DNA of 16,160 bases, from contig USBM01000021.1 in NCBI GenBank assembly GCA_900552885.1, forward strand, positions 1 through 16,160, read 5' to 3'. The position numbers and the translations under genes are program-made. The DNA is from an uncultured Clostridium sp. (lineage in GTDB: Bacteria > Bacillota > Clostridia > Lachnospirales > Lachnospiraceae). Below the pieces are notes generated by a model that did no database searches, was not told the DNA's origin, and saw only the letters and a list, made by a program, of their open reading frames with translations. Positions 1 to 8,787 of this stretch are shown here, one piece after another; position 1 is the first letter of the stretch; every line of letters begins with the position of its first letter.

Positions 1-258
1 CCCTTTTGTATATATTTTGTCTGTTATATAAAATGTGAACTATAACAAGCACACAAAGTATAGCATTACGAAAAATGGTTGTAAAGAAATGCCGGTAGAG
101 AAAATAGGGCAGTGTTTTCGGGAGTATTTACTAAAGACGAAGAAAAAATCAGCGAAAGGCAGAAAAGGGTTTATAAAATATTTGACGATAACAAATATGC
201 AAAATATAATAAGGAAAGAATTATAAATAAAAGAATAATCGAAGATCAGGAGGATATC

Positions 259-1188
259 ATGAAAGTCAATATAACCAAATGCATTATTGCAATATTACTT
301 ATTATTATTGGAGCAGTATCTTTTGCATCTGTGTCAAAGTATGCCTCAAAGCCGGAGAATCATAAGGCAACGATCGAATCTTTGGATGATAAGAAAGAGA
401 CGGTATTAGAATTAACTGCTGCAACAACGGCAACCTCAGCACTTATTACATTACTGCCGGGGGATACGGCTACTCCGATTGCCGAGAAGATGGCAGATTT
501 AAGCACTTATCTGTTGGTTGTGTTATGCGCTGTCTTTCTGGAAAAATATCTGGTTACGATTACCGGTTATGCGGCATTTCGTTATCTGATACCGGCAGCA
601 TGTGTTTTGTTTTTGATCAATCTTGCAGTTAATAATGAGACAATCAGAAAATTAGCAAGTAAATTACTGATCTTTGGACTGGCAATCTTTGTTGTGGTTC
701 CTGCCAGTGTGAAGATGTCAGATCTGATCGAGAATACCTACCGGGCACAGATCGAAAGTGCTATGGAAGAAGCAAAAGAGACGCAGGATATCGTAGGAGA
801 TGTCAGGGATAGAGAAAGTACAACAGAGGCGGCAGGTGATACACAAAGCGACAGGAAGGAGCAGTCAGCCAACAATGATACAACATCTGATAGTGGAGTC
901 TTTGGATTCTTAGACAAAGCAAAGGATGCAATCTCGAATGCAAAGGACAGCGTGAATGATGCCGTCAGCAATGTTGCTATTTCGTCGGAAGAATTAGTGA
1001 AAAAAGTAGAGAACACATTGAACCGCTTTATTGAAGCGGTTGCAGTAATGATCATTACTTCCTGTATAATCCCAATGCTTGTGCTGGTGTTCTTTTTCTG
1101 GCTCGTTAAGATCCTGTTAGAGGTTGATGTGACGAAGAATAAGCTTGTGAATGGGTTGTTTTCTTTTACGGAGGATCATAAAGAATAA
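259..1188 (+). CDS. Multi-span membrane protein of unknown function
   Basis: This gene encodes a 309-residue protein that I do not recognise as a named family. ATG 259 was chosen because AGGAGG lies at 248-253, five bases upstream. The frame stays open back to a GTG at 112, but that extension is hydrophilic and has no good ribosome site. Hydrophobic segments lie near residues 8-26, 82-99, 105-124, 134-152 and 258-286, so about five membrane spans are expected. Residues 40-80 form an Ala/Thr-rich stretch containing LPGDTATPIAEK. Residues 160-255 form a long polar, charged and probably helical loop rich in Glu, Asp, Lys and Ser. It is followed by thiolase after a 163-base gap with no clear terminator. 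A weak TTGTAT-17-TAAAAT match at 6-34 could be its promoter. The membrane location is well supported; any function would be a guess. Confidence 0.8.
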   Translation: MKVNITKCIIAILLIIIGAVSFASVSKYASKPENHKATIESLDDKKETVLELTAATTATSALITLLPGDTATPIAEKMADLSTYLLVVLCAVFLEKYLVTITGYAAFRYLIPAACVLFLINLAVNNETIRKLASKLLIFGLAIFVVVPASVKMSDLIENTYRAQIESAMEEAKETQDIVGDVRDRESTTEAAGDTQSDRKEQSANNDTTSDSGVFGFLDKAKDAISNAKDSVNDAVSNVAISSEELVKKVENTLNRFIEAVAVMIITSCIIPMLVLVFFFWLVKILLEVDVTKNKLVNGLFSFTEDHKE

Positions 1189-1351
1189 TTATGGTAATTC
1201 GGGTTGTCAGGGAATCCGGAGTCTGAAAAAGTGTGTTGAATGAAATTCATGTATAGGAGAATAAGTTGCATTTTTCTTTTGCAGAAATGTGGAGTACAAT
1301 AAAACCAATATGGTGTTTATCAAGAATTCCACATATAAGGAGGACAATATA

Positions 1352-2533
1352 ATGGCAAGGAAAGTAGTGTTAGCAGGAGCATGTCGTACAGCAATTGGAA
1401 CAATGGGAGGAATGTTAAGTTCTATTCCGGCTCCGGATCTTGGAACGATCGTGGTGAAGGAAGCGTTGAAGCGTGCAGGCGTGCAACCGGAGCAGGTAGA
1501 TGAAGTATATATGGGTTGTGTTATCCAGGCAGGATTAGGACAGAATCCGGCAAGACAGGCAGCAGTAAATGCAGGGATTCCGGTAGAGGTTCCGGCAACC
1601 ACTATTAATGTGCTTTGCGGTTCCGGTCTTCATTGTGTGAATCTGGCAGCGAAGCTGATCGGCGCAGGGGATGCAGATATTATTGTTGCAGGTGGTATGG
1701 AGAATATGTCAAGAGCACCTTATCTGGTACAGGATGGTCGTTTCGGATACCGTATGGGTAATGCACCGATTGAGGATGCCATGATCCGGGATGCACTTAC
1801 GGATGCTTTTGGCGGATATCATATGGGTATTACCGCAGAGAATATTGCAGAGGATTGGGGACTTACCAGAGAGCAGTTAGATGAGTTTGCTGCATGGAGC
1901 CAGCAGAAGGCACAAAAAGCAATTGAGGAAGGTAAGTTTAAGGATGAGATCGTACCGGTTGAGGTGAAGCAGAAGAAGCAGACGGTTATCTTTGATACAG
2001 ATGAAGGTCCAAGAGCCGGCGTTACGAAGGAGAGTATTTCCGGACTGCGTCCTGCATTTAAGAAGGATGGTGTTGTAACAGCCGCCAATTCATCCGGTAT
2101 TAACGATGCTGCTGCGGCAATTATTGTTATGAGTGAAGAGAAAGCAAAAGAATTAGGGGTTACACCAATGGCTACCTGGATCGGTGGAGAGTTAGCAGGT
2201 GTAGAGCCTCGGATTATGGGAATTGGACCGGTAGCTGCAACACGTAAGGTAATGGAGAAGACCGGATATCAGATCGGAGACTTTGATCTGATCGAGGCAA
2301 ATGAAGCCTTTGCCGCACAGTCGGTTGCAGTAGGACAGGATCTTGGTTTTGATATGGATAAGCTGAATGTAAATGGTGGTGCCATTGCACTTGGACATCC
2401 GGTGGGATGTTCCGGAACACGTATTCTCGTTACATTACTTTACGAGATGCAGAAGAGAAATGCGCAGAAAGGTCTTGCAACCTTATGTGTAGGCGGTGGA
2501 ATGGGAGCAGCCGCTATTGTAGAGAAATACTAA
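1352..2533 (+). CDS. thlA: Acetyl-CoA C-acetyltransferase (thiolase)
   Basis: This 393-residue protein is a biosynthetic thiolase that condenses two acetyl-CoA into acetoacetyl-CoA, the first step towards butyryl-CoA in butyrate-forming clostridia. It is a cytosolic enzyme, normally a tetramer. The nucleophilic cysteine is Cys89 in NVLCGSG, the same position as in the well-studied Zoogloea enzyme. The second-half catalytic residues are His349 in GHPVGCSG and Cys379 in CVGGGMG; Asn317 sits in the conserved NEAFA motif. Length and all motifs are intact. ATG 1352 is preceded by AAGGAGG at 1337-1343; an upstream in-frame ATG at 1289 would add 21 residues without a good site. The other butyrate genes (crt, bcd, hbd) are not next to it. 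It ends at its own terminator, so it is probably transcribed alone or with the membrane protein upstream. The symbol atoB would be equally acceptable. Confidence 0.95.
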   Translation: MARKVVLAGACRTAIGTMGGMLSSIPAPDLGTIVVKEALKRAGVQPEQVDEVYMGCVIQAGLGQNPARQAAVNAGIPVEVPATTINVLCGSGLHCVNLAAKLIGAGDADIIVAGGMENMSRAPYLVQDGRFGYRMGNAPIEDAMIRDALTDAFGGYHMGITAENIAEDWGLTREQLDEFAAWSQQKAQKAIEEGKFKDEIVPVEVKQKKQTVIFDTDEGPRAGVTKESISGLRPAFKKDGVVTAANSSGINDAAAAIIVMSEEKAKELGVTPMATWIGGELAGVEPRIMGIGPVAATRKVMEKTGYQIGDFDLIEANEAFAAQSVAVGQDLGFDMDKLNVNGGAIALGHPVGCSGTRILVTLLYEMQKRNAQKGLATLCVGGGMGAAAIVEKY

Positions 2534-2565
2534 GCGATATCAGAACAATATAGATTGCATAGCAG

Positions 2566-2600
2566 ATGCCGGGTGATGTGATGTCATCCGGCATTTTTTT
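2566..2600 (+). terminator. Intrinsic terminator after thiolase
   Basis: ATGCCGG at 2566-2572 pairs perfectly with CCGGCAT at 2588-2594. Four further pairs (one of them G-U) run inward to a seven-base loop at 2577-2583, and a run of seven T follows at 2594-2600. It lies 33 bases after the thiolase stop and isolates that gene from the downstream cluster. Confidence 0.9.
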
Positions 2601-2623
2601 ACATTCAGATAGAATGTGTTACC

Positions 2624-2652
2624 TTGTTTTTAAGCAGGTCATCAGATATAAT
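2624..2652 (+). promoter_or_regulatory. Sigma-A-type promoter for the Ig-protein cluster
   Basis: TTGTTT at 2624-2629 and a perfect TATAAT at 2647-2652 are separated by 17 bases. The promoter lies between the thiolase terminator and the first Ig-like gene, leaving a leader of about 70 bases. A second TATAAT occurs at 2668-2673 but has no good -35 partner. Confidence 0.6.
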
Positions 2653-2730
2653 GGGAATATATGTCTATATAATAGTAGATACATACGCAGAATATTTATA
2701 AAAAGAAGGTATTTTTACAGGGAGGTATGA

Positions 2731-4815
2731 ATGAGTAACGGAAGAATCCAAATGACAAAAAGAAGATTTGCTGTAGTTTTTGCATTTGTGGCATTGGCAT
2801 CAATCTTTATAGTGCCAGTACAGAAAATCAATGCAGCCAGTGGAAAGATTAAACAAGTAGAAGTATCTAATCTACCGGCAGATCAGTTAACAATAAAAAG
2901 GGGAAAGAAATTTACCTTAAAGACTAAAGTGACAGTGACAGGTAAAATATCAAAAAAAGTTGCATATAAGTCAAACAATAGGAAGGTTGCAATGGTAAAT
3001 ACAAAGGGGAAGATCACAGCGAAGAAAAAGGGAACCGCTACGATCACGGTGTATGCTAAGAATGATAAGAAAAAGAAATGTAAGATCAAGGTGACCGTTG
3101 GAACCCCGGTTGCAAATATAACATTGAATCAGACAGAAGCAGGCCTGAATATTGGCGAATCAATGGCATTAAAGACCATACTTTTTCCCAAGAAACCAAG
3201 CAATACAGGAATTATATGGAAAAGTTCGGATACGGGGATTGCAACGGTTGCGGATAATGGTGTTGTACAGGCAATAAAAGAAGGCACCGCTATGATCACG
3301 GCAACAGCAAAAGACGGTTCTGGAAAGGAAGCGGTCTGTAAGGTGACAGTGAAGAAAGCAGATGCACCGGTCCCGACTCAGGAACCCAAACCAGAACCGA
3401 AACCAGAGCCAGAACCAACTCCGGAACCAGTTTCTGTAAAGAGTATGAATGTGTCACAGCAGAATCTATTGGAAGTTACATTTACAAAACCAATTGAACT
3501 GAAAGCAGCAGATTTTCAGGTATGGACTAAAAAATATGAAAATGCAGATTATTTGAAGCAGTATACGATTGCTCAGGTTACAACAACGGATTCGATTACT
3601 TACAAGATCGAGATTAAAGGCACGATGTTATTTCAGAAAGGCAGCTATATAAAAGCAGTGGTTCCGAAATGGAATCTGTCAGGAGAATGTGTTTATCTGG
3701 GGGATACTTATACGATAGAAAGATCGAAAACGCTTATGTATGAGGTTGGATCTTCTGTAGATTACAGTATAAGTCAGGTACTTGGTAACGGATATTCAGA
3801 TTGTTCTGTCAGTGGGCTGCCTGCCGGTATCCAATACGAGATTATAACAGATGCCTCAAAACGCACGCTTACATTTAAAGGTGCTGCAACAAAAACAGGA
3901 AGATATACGAGTAAAGTAATCTACGAAGATGAGCTTGGTAATAAATTCAATCTGACGGTATCATGGATAATTTATGGTGAAGGGAAATTAGGTGTACAGG
4001 ATTCTGTGAAAGTGTTACTCAATACATCAGGGGTTCTGACTTCGCAATTGAGGGTATATGGTGGAAACGGTTCTGATTCCACTGATTATATATATGAGAT
4101 TGTACCAGAGGAAAGTGACAGTGAAGCAGTAGCGGTTTGTAAGCTCACCAATGATGGAAGAACGATAGATGTGGGAAGCAAAAGATTAGCACCGGGAACT
4201 TATAAACTTTGTATTCGTGCAACGGACAAGAAAGATGCGTCTTTAACAAGTAAAGGAATACTTACATTAAGAATTTTAGAAGGCGGTTATTTACAGGGAA
4301 CCATAAGAGATGCAAATGGAGATCCGATGGATACATTTAGCTTTATAATAAGGAATCATAATGAATATGAGGAGTATTCGGATGTGATTAAGAGTTTATG
4401 GAGTGGTAAGCAGAATGGAAGATTATTATGTAGTGATCTGGAAGTGGGTACGTATGATGTTACAGTATCGAATGAAAGCAAAACGGTAAGTACTACGGTC
4501 TATAGTCTGCAAACGCAGAAAGCTGTAAATGGAGAGTATCCGGTTAAGTCGTTTGATATTACACTTCCGGTATATAAGGTTAATGTACGGATGGCTAAGG
4601 ATGTGCCGGAAGCATTCAAAGATTATTACAGTTTTGATGAATGGCGTGATGTTTCAAGTGGACAATATTATGGAACTGGACAAACTCTTTATCTGGAAAA
4701 TGGTACTTATCATTTGACTTTTGACAAGGAAGTAGAGGGTGTAAATTATCATTTCTTCATGGATGTAACGGTGAATGGCGGTAATACAACCGGATATGTA
4801 TCTGTCAAAGAATAG
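2731..4815 (+). CDS. Secreted multi-domain bacterial Ig-like (Big_2) protein, copy 1
   Basis: This 694-residue secreted protein starts at ATG 2731, five bases after GGAGG (2721-2725). An N-terminal signal sequence (basic MTKRR, then hydrophobic residues 13-30, likely cleavage near INA-A at 35/36) directs export. Two Big_2-type Ig domains follow at about 40-125 and 127-209. The first is unusually rich in Lys. A Pro/Glu linker spans 211-233, then a beta-rich module (236-330), a putative-Ig (He_PIG-like) module at 338-415 with the typical SGLPAGIQYE opening, another at 425-515, a carboxypeptidase-regulatory-like module (519-613) and a C-terminal beta module (614-694). No LPXTG, SLH, choline-binding repeat or C-terminal membrane segment is seen, so anchoring is unclear; the basic first domain may bind anionic wall polymers (inference). 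It is the first gene of a tight co-directional cluster and has a paralogue 52 bases downstream. A role in adhesion or surface structure is likely but unproven. Confidence 0.85.
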   Translation: MSNGRIQMTKRRFAVVFAFVALASIFIVPVQKINAASGKIKQVEVSNLPADQLTIKRGKKFTLKTKVTVTGKISKKVAYKSNNRKVAMVNTKGKITAKKKGTATITVYAKNDKKKKCKIKVTVGTPVANITLNQTEAGLNIGESMALKTILFPKKPSNTGIIWKSSDTGIATVADNGVVQAIKEGTAMITATAKDGSGKEAVCKVTVKKADAPVPTQEPKPEPKPEPEPTPEPVSVKSMNVSQQNLLEVTFTKPIELKAADFQVWTKKYENADYLKQYTIAQVTTTDSITYKIEIKGTMLFQKGSYIKAVVPKWNLSGECVYLGDTYTIERSKTLMYEVGSSVDYSISQVLGNGYSDCSVSGLPAGIQYEIITDASKRTLTFKGAATKTGRYTSKVIYEDELGNKFNLTVSWIIYGEGKLGVQDSVKVLLNTSGVLTSQLRVYGGNGSDSTDYIYEIVPEESDSEAVAVCKLTNDGRTIDVGSKRLAPGTYKLCIRATDKKDASLTSKGILTLRILEGGYLQGTIRDANGDPMDTFSFIIRNHNEYEEYSDVIKSLWSGKQNGRLLCSDLEVGTYDVTVSNESKTVSTTVYSLQTQKAVNGEYPVKSFDITLPVYKVNVRMAKDVPEAFKDYYSFDEWRDVSSGQYYGTGQTLYLENGTYHLTFDKEVEGVNYHFFMDVTVNGGNTTGYVSVKE
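2839..3357 (+). repeat. Duplicated Big_2 pair, copy 1
   Basis: This stretch encodes residues 37-209 of the first Ig protein and matches 4979-5497 at DNA level. It includes identical runs such as TAAGATCAAGGTGACCGTTG (3081-3100 and 5221-5240). Similarity falls sharply after the Pro-rich linker. This is a tandem gene duplication with a conserved front half. Confidence 0.8.
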
Positions 4816-4867
4816 ATATCAGAAGAACCGTGATAAGAGATGGAAATGATACAGAAGGAGAGTGTAG

Positions 4868-6991
4868 ATGAAAGAGAAAAGAATGAATTTGTCTGTAAGA
4901 AGAATGCTGGCATGGGGAATCGTAATGGTGATTGCAGTATCTGGTCTGGTTATTCCCTATATGGAGAGCTATGCAGCCGTTGGCAAGGTCAAGAGTGTGG
5001 AGGTTACGAACTTACCGGCCAATCAGCTAACTTTGAAAAAAGGTAAGTCATTTACCCTAAAGTCCGAAGTAACGATTACGGGGAAAATCTCGAAAAAAGT
5101 TGCTTATAAGTCCGGTAATAAGAATGTTGTGACGGTCAATGCTAAAGGGAAGATTACTGCGAAGAAAAAGGGAACCACTACGATCACTGTATATGCAAGG
5201 GCGGATAAGAAAAAGAACTGTAAGATCAAGGTGACCGTTGGAACTCCGGTGACAAAGGTTACATTAGATAAGGCGGAGGCAAACTTAAATGTTGGGGAAT
5301 CACTGACATTAATGACAACGCTTTCCCCAAAGAAACCAAGCAATACAGGTATTGTATGGAACAGTTCGGATACAGGAGTAGCAACGGTTACCAACGATGG
5401 TGTGGTACAGGCTCAAAAAGAGGGAACGGTTATGATCACGGCAACAGCCATGGATGGATCCGGTAAGAATGCAGCTTGTAAGATCACTGTGAAAACAGCG
5501 GCGATAACTCCGAATGTTCCGGAAAATCCAAGTATTCCAGAGACACCGAGTATTCCAGAAACACAGGAAGTGCCGGTTGGAATTCAGAGTGTGACTGCTC
5601 TTAATAAAGCAGTTCTTCAGGTTACGTTAAATAAGGCCAAGGAGTTGCAGGTTTCTGATTTTGCAGTGTCCACTAAAGTATATGGATATGGAAGTTTTGT
5701 AAGAAAATGTGTGATTGACAGGCTGGAAACAGGAGATAATATCACATATAAGATTTATCTGAATAAACAGGATGTTCTTTATAACGGGAATACGATCCGG
5801 GTATCTGTTCCGGAACTTAATAGTACAAAAGATATGATATACCAGACAAAACCAACGGAGGTTTCGACAAAGGCAGAACGACTGCTTAAGAAGGGAACTG
5901 CTTTAGATGATGGTACCTTTCAGGGGTATCGGTATTACCAACCGGAAATAAATGGATTTGCTGTCTATACGGTAAGTAATCTTCCGGAAGGAATTACATA
6001 TCAGGAGGTGGAGGATACCAATCAATCTAATTATCTGCTGTTCTCCGGCGTTTTCATGGAGACAGGCAATTGGGAAACAAAGATTGATGTGATAGACGAG
6101 TTTGGGAATAAGATCCACCATACGCTCGTGTGGAAAATATACGATGAGCAAACGATTGTGACACGGGATATTACAAGATATGCATGCCTGAAGTTTCCAA
6201 GTTCATCCAAACCCAATGGAACCTATACATCCACTTATGATGTACAGTTATATCCTTATGGAGGAAGCGGCTCTTATACATACGAAGTTGTATCTCAATC
6301 AGATTGTATGAAACTGGCGACAAAGGATGGACGAAGATTTTGCTCGATTAATACAGATCAGGTTGGCGACTATACAATGAAGATAAAGATTTCTGACAGT
6401 AATGATCCGACAATCTTTACATATACTACTGTGACGTTTGTGATAAAGCAGGGAATCCGGCTTCAGGTTACATCGGTAGATCTGGATGGAAACAAGATTA
6501 AGTATACAAGTGAGAAACCGTATTCGTGCAATATCCAGTCCCAATGGGAGGACAACTCATATAGTGAAGTTAGTATTTCATATGAGATTGGAGCGATTGG
6601 GAGAGAGGATGGAGTAGTGTCTTGTTATGTGCCGGAAGGCATTTATGATATTGCAATCCAGGATAACAGAAATGGCACTGTTGCCGCATATGCCAGTGAT
6701 TGTCATGTGAGTGCGGCTACGAAGGAATATCAGTTTGTTCTTCCAGTGTATCAGCAAACGATTGTATCGGATAATCCTGCGTTTACAGATCTTAACAAAA
6801 TGGGAAAATGGAAAGATGCAGATGGAGTCGTACAAGGTGCGGGAAAATATCTTTATCTTCCGGTGGGTAAGTATACACTGACGAGTTCTTCGGAGATAGA
6901 TGGAGTAACCTATCAGGCAACGCTTCAGATATCTGTTACCGATACTACACGTTCTGCGACTGTAACTGCCCATGTAGTGAAAAGTGAATAA
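4868..6991 (+). CDS. Secreted multi-domain bacterial Ig-like (Big_2) protein, copy 2
   Basis: This 707-residue protein is a paralogue of the gene just upstream. ATG 4868 follows AAGGAG (4855-4860); a second in-frame Met is residue 6. The signal sequence has a basic start (KEKR, later VRR) and a hydrophobic core at 14-30, with likely cleavage near SYA-A (36/37). Big_2 domains lie at about 40-126 and 129-209 and are strongly similar to copy 1. A shorter Pro/Glu/Ile-Pro linker at 211-236 contains repeated SIPET units. The remaining modules follow the same order as copy 1 (a beta module with the ITYKI motif, an LPEGITY putative-Ig module, then further beta modules), but sequence identity is low. 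No sortase or other wall-anchor signal is visible. The gene lies 52 bases after copy 1 and 51 bases before the glycosyltransferase. Two secreted proteins with shared N-terminal and divergent C-terminal halves suggest a common anchoring part and different exposed parts (inference). Confidence 0.85.
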   Translation: MKEKRMNLSVRRMLAWGIVMVIAVSGLVIPYMESYAAVGKVKSVEVTNLPANQLTLKKGKSFTLKSEVTITGKISKKVAYKSGNKNVVTVNAKGKITAKKKGTTTITVYARADKKKNCKIKVTVGTPVTKVTLDKAEANLNVGESLTLMTTLSPKKPSNTGIVWNSSDTGVATVTNDGVVQAQKEGTVMITATAMDGSGKNAACKITVKTAAITPNVPENPSIPETPSIPETQEVPVGIQSVTALNKAVLQVTLNKAKELQVSDFAVSTKVYGYGSFVRKCVIDRLETGDNITYKIYLNKQDVLYNGNTIRVSVPELNSTKDMIYQTKPTEVSTKAERLLKKGTALDDGTFQGYRYYQPEINGFAVYTVSNLPEGITYQEVEDTNQSNYLLFSGVFMETGNWETKIDVIDEFGNKIHHTLVWKIYDEQTIVTRDITRYACLKFPSSSKPNGTYTSTYDVQLYPYGGSGSYTYEVVSQSDCMKLATKDGRRFCSINTDQVGDYTMKIKISDSNDPTIFTYTTVTFVIKQGIRLQVTSVDLDGNKIKYTSEKPYSCNIQSQWEDNSYSEVSISYEIGAIGREDGVVSCYVPEGIYDIAIQDNRNGTVAAYASDCHVSAATKEYQFVLPVYQQTIVSDNPAFTDLNKMGKWKDADGVVQGAGKYLYLPVGKYTLTSSSEIDGVTYQATLQISVTDTTRSATVTAHVVKSE
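4979..5497 (+). repeat. Duplicated Big_2 pair, copy 2
   Basis: This is the DNA-level counterpart of 2839-3357, encoding residues 38-210 of the second Ig protein. The two copies keep the same length, so no indel has accumulated across about 519 bases. Confidence 0.8.
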
Positions 6992-7042
6992 GAAAAGTGT
7001 GGCAGGATGTTTTTGTAAACATAGAATAAAGGATATTGTGTG

Positions 7043-8158
7043 ATGAAAGTATTAGTATTGTCATGTAAGACTGGCGGCGGTCATGATGCTGCCGGCAGGG
7101 CTGTTGTACAGCAGTTACAGGAGCTTGGAGAAGAGGCATATTTATTTGATTATCTGACATTAGCCGGGCAGAAGGTTTCTGACCGGGTAGGGGGAAGCTA
7201 TGTTGGACTGGTAAAGCGGGTGCCGCTTGTATTTGGATTATTATACCGAATTGGAGCAATTGTAAGCCGTCTGGTTCGAAAATCACCGGTCTATTATATG
7301 AATGGTCTGATGGCACCTTATTTAGACCGCTATTTACAGGAGAATCATTTTGATGCGATCGTGATGCCGCATCTGTTTCCTGCGGAGACAATTACCTATA
7401 TGAAACGAAAAGGGATGTCGCTGCCGCTTACAGTTGCAGTGGCAACCGATTATACCTGTATTCCGTTTTGGGGAGAGACAGAGTGTGATTATTATGTAAT
7501 TCCGTCGGAGAAACATAAACGGAATTTTACAAGGGGAAGGATTCGCAAGGAGCAGCTGCTTCCATATGGAATCCCGGTTTCACCGGATATCACCAGGGGA
7601 ATCGGTAGGGAGCAGGCAAGGACAAAACTTGGAATTACACATACGCAGCCAATCTATCTTGTAGTTGGCGGCAGTATGGGTGCCGGACAGATGCAGACAT
7701 TAGTGCGTCTTTTGGTGAAGATGAAGAGAGCAGAGGACCGGGTTATTGTCATATGTGGAACGAATCAGAGAGTGCGTAAGAAGATGGAACGCCACTTTGG
7801 AAAAGAGACCACAATCACGATTGTTGGGCAGACGAATCAAATGCCGCTTTATCTGCGGGCATGTGATGTGATTTTTACGAAACCGGGTGGATTGACTTCG
7901 ACTGAAGCTGCTGTGGCAGAGATTCCGATCGTTCACACATCGCCGATTCCGGGATGTGAGACGGTCAATCGGAGATATTTCCGAAGAAGAGGTATGAGTG
8001 TGAGTGGTTCGGAAAGTATTGCACAGGTAGTAGAGGGAATACGATTGATGGAACAGCCGGAACGTAGGCAGCATATGATCGAACAGCAGAGAACTTATGT
8101 ACCGAAAGATGCGGCGTTGCGTATCTGTGAATTTTTAAGAAAAGAGATAGAGGAATGA
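7043..8158 (+). CDS. MGDG-synthase-type glycosyltransferase (GT28)
   Basis: This 371-residue enzyme belongs to the MGDG synthase/diacylglycerol glucosyltransferase (UgtP-like) group. That group transfers a sugar from a UDP-sugar to diacylglycerol at the inner membrane face. The N-terminal lobe carries the GGGHDAA motif at 11-17, where these enzymes bind lipid acceptor. The C-terminal lobe has VVGGSMGAG (207-215) and the nucleotide-sugar signature KPGGLTSTEA (280-289), followed by PGCETVN (303-309). There is no signal peptide or clear membrane span, as expected of a peripheral membrane enzyme. ATG 7043 lies nine bases after AAAGGA (7028-7033); the GTG at 7040 is a possible alternative start. 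The stop overlaps the start of the PlsY-like gene by four bases (ATGA), indicating translational coupling. Together they suggest local glycolipid synthesis. The exact sugar and acceptor cannot be read from the sequence. Confidence 0.88.
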   Translation: MKVLVLSCKTGGGHDAAGRAVVQQLQELGEEAYLFDYLTLAGQKVSDRVGGSYVGLVKRVPLVFGLLYRIGAIVSRLVRKSPVYYMNGLMAPYLDRYLQENHFDAIVMPHLFPAETITYMKRKGMSLPLTVAVATDYTCIPFWGETECDYYVIPSEKHKRNFTRGRIRKEQLLPYGIPVSPDITRGIGREQARTKLGITHTQPIYLVVGGSMGAGQMQTLVRLLVKMKRAEDRVIVICGTNQRVRKKMERHFGKETTITIVGQTNQMPLYLRACDVIFTKPGGLTSTEAAVAEIPIVHTSPIPGCETVNRRYFRRRGMSVSGSESIAQVVEGIRLMEQPERRQHMIEQQRTYVPKDAALRICEFLRKEIEE

Positions 8159-8781
8159 GACAGAATGTAATCGGGATAACAATTGTATATGTGGTCGCTG
8201 GATATCTGGTGGGAAGTATACTATTTGCATCCCTGTTTACAAAATGGATCCGTGGAATTGATCTTACCAAAGACAGCAAGGATGGCAATCCGGGAACGGC
8301 AAACGCATTTATGCAGGGAGGCTTTGTATGTGGTGTATTATCGCTGGTGTGCGATCTGGGGAAAGGATTCCTACCTGTGTATTTTTATGTGAGGGAACCG
8401 ACTTCCCAGTTAGAAATGGGACTTGTGCTGGTGATGATGGCACCTGTGCTTGGCCATGCGTATTCTCTCTATCATCGTTTTGATGGTGGAAAATGTATTG
8501 CAGTCAGCTTTGGAGTATTACTTGGGCTGGTTCCGAATATGGTACCGGTGCTATTGCTGGCTTTTTTCTATATTTTGTTTTCTATTCTTCGGATACGCCC
8601 GCATAGTAGGAGAACATTTTTTGCTTTTATAGCATCCAGCGTAGCAGCTTTTTTCTGTTTGAGAGAGAAAATGATCGTAGCAGCGATGTGCTTGATGTCC
8701 TTTGTGGTATTACACAAACATGCCGTACAGGAACAGCGAAAGATGATGAAGGGGATGGAACAGGAAGAACTTAGGAGGTAA
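8155..8781 (+). CDS. plsY: PlsY-like glycerol-3-phosphate acyltransferase, divergent
   Basis: This 208-residue polytopic membrane protein is a member of the PlsY family, which moves an acyl chain from acyl-phosphate to glycerol-3-phosphate to make lysophosphatidic acid. Three signature regions are recognisable: GYLVGSILFA (16-25) with GNPGTANAF (44-52), DLGKGFLPV (67-75), and GHAYSLYHRFDGGK (100-113). Several usual residues differ. The common GSGNxGATN is KDGNPGTAN here, and the usual GHxFPxFxxFxGGKGVAT becomes a version without FP and with GGKCIAV. The enzyme may therefore be a specialised paralogue rather than the housekeeping copy. About five hydrophobic segments are seen. The start overlaps the glycosyltransferase stop (ATGA at 8155-8158). 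The gene ends in a stop that also contains the RBS region of the MATE gene. A role in supplying lipid for the neighbouring glycosyltransferase is inferred. Confidence 0.85.
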   Translation: MRQNVIGITIVYVVAGYLVGSILFASLFTKWIRGIDLTKDSKDGNPGTANAFMQGGFVCGVLSLVCDLGKGFLPVYFYVREPTSQLEMGLVLVMMAPVLGHAYSLYHRFDGGKCIAVSFGVLLGLVPNMVPVLLLAFFYILFSILRIRPHSRRTFFAFIASSVAAFFCLREKMIVAAMCLMSFVVLHKHAVQEQRKMMKGMEQEELRR

Positions 8782-8787
8782 TAGTGT

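Noticed and set aside
35..226. 63-codon open frame upstream of the first membrane protein
   Set aside because: Its composition is Lys/Asn/Ile-rich as expected of AT-rich non-coding DNA, it has no good ribosome site, and it overlaps another frame that leads into the real gene.
1266..1300. Possible thiolase promoter, TTGCAT (1266-1271) and TACAAT (1295-1300)
   Set aside because: The spacing is 23 bases, too long for a normal sigma-A promoter.
2600..2730. c-di-GMP riboswitch before the Ig-protein cluster, suggested by the cyclase in the same cluster
   Set aside because: No GEMM-type conserved motifs are visible; the leader is short and AT-rich.
7007..7022. Perfect ATGTTT/AAACAT inverted repeat between the second Ig gene and the glycosyltransferase
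   Set aside because: The stem is short and AT-rich with no T-run after it, so it is unlikely to terminate transcription.
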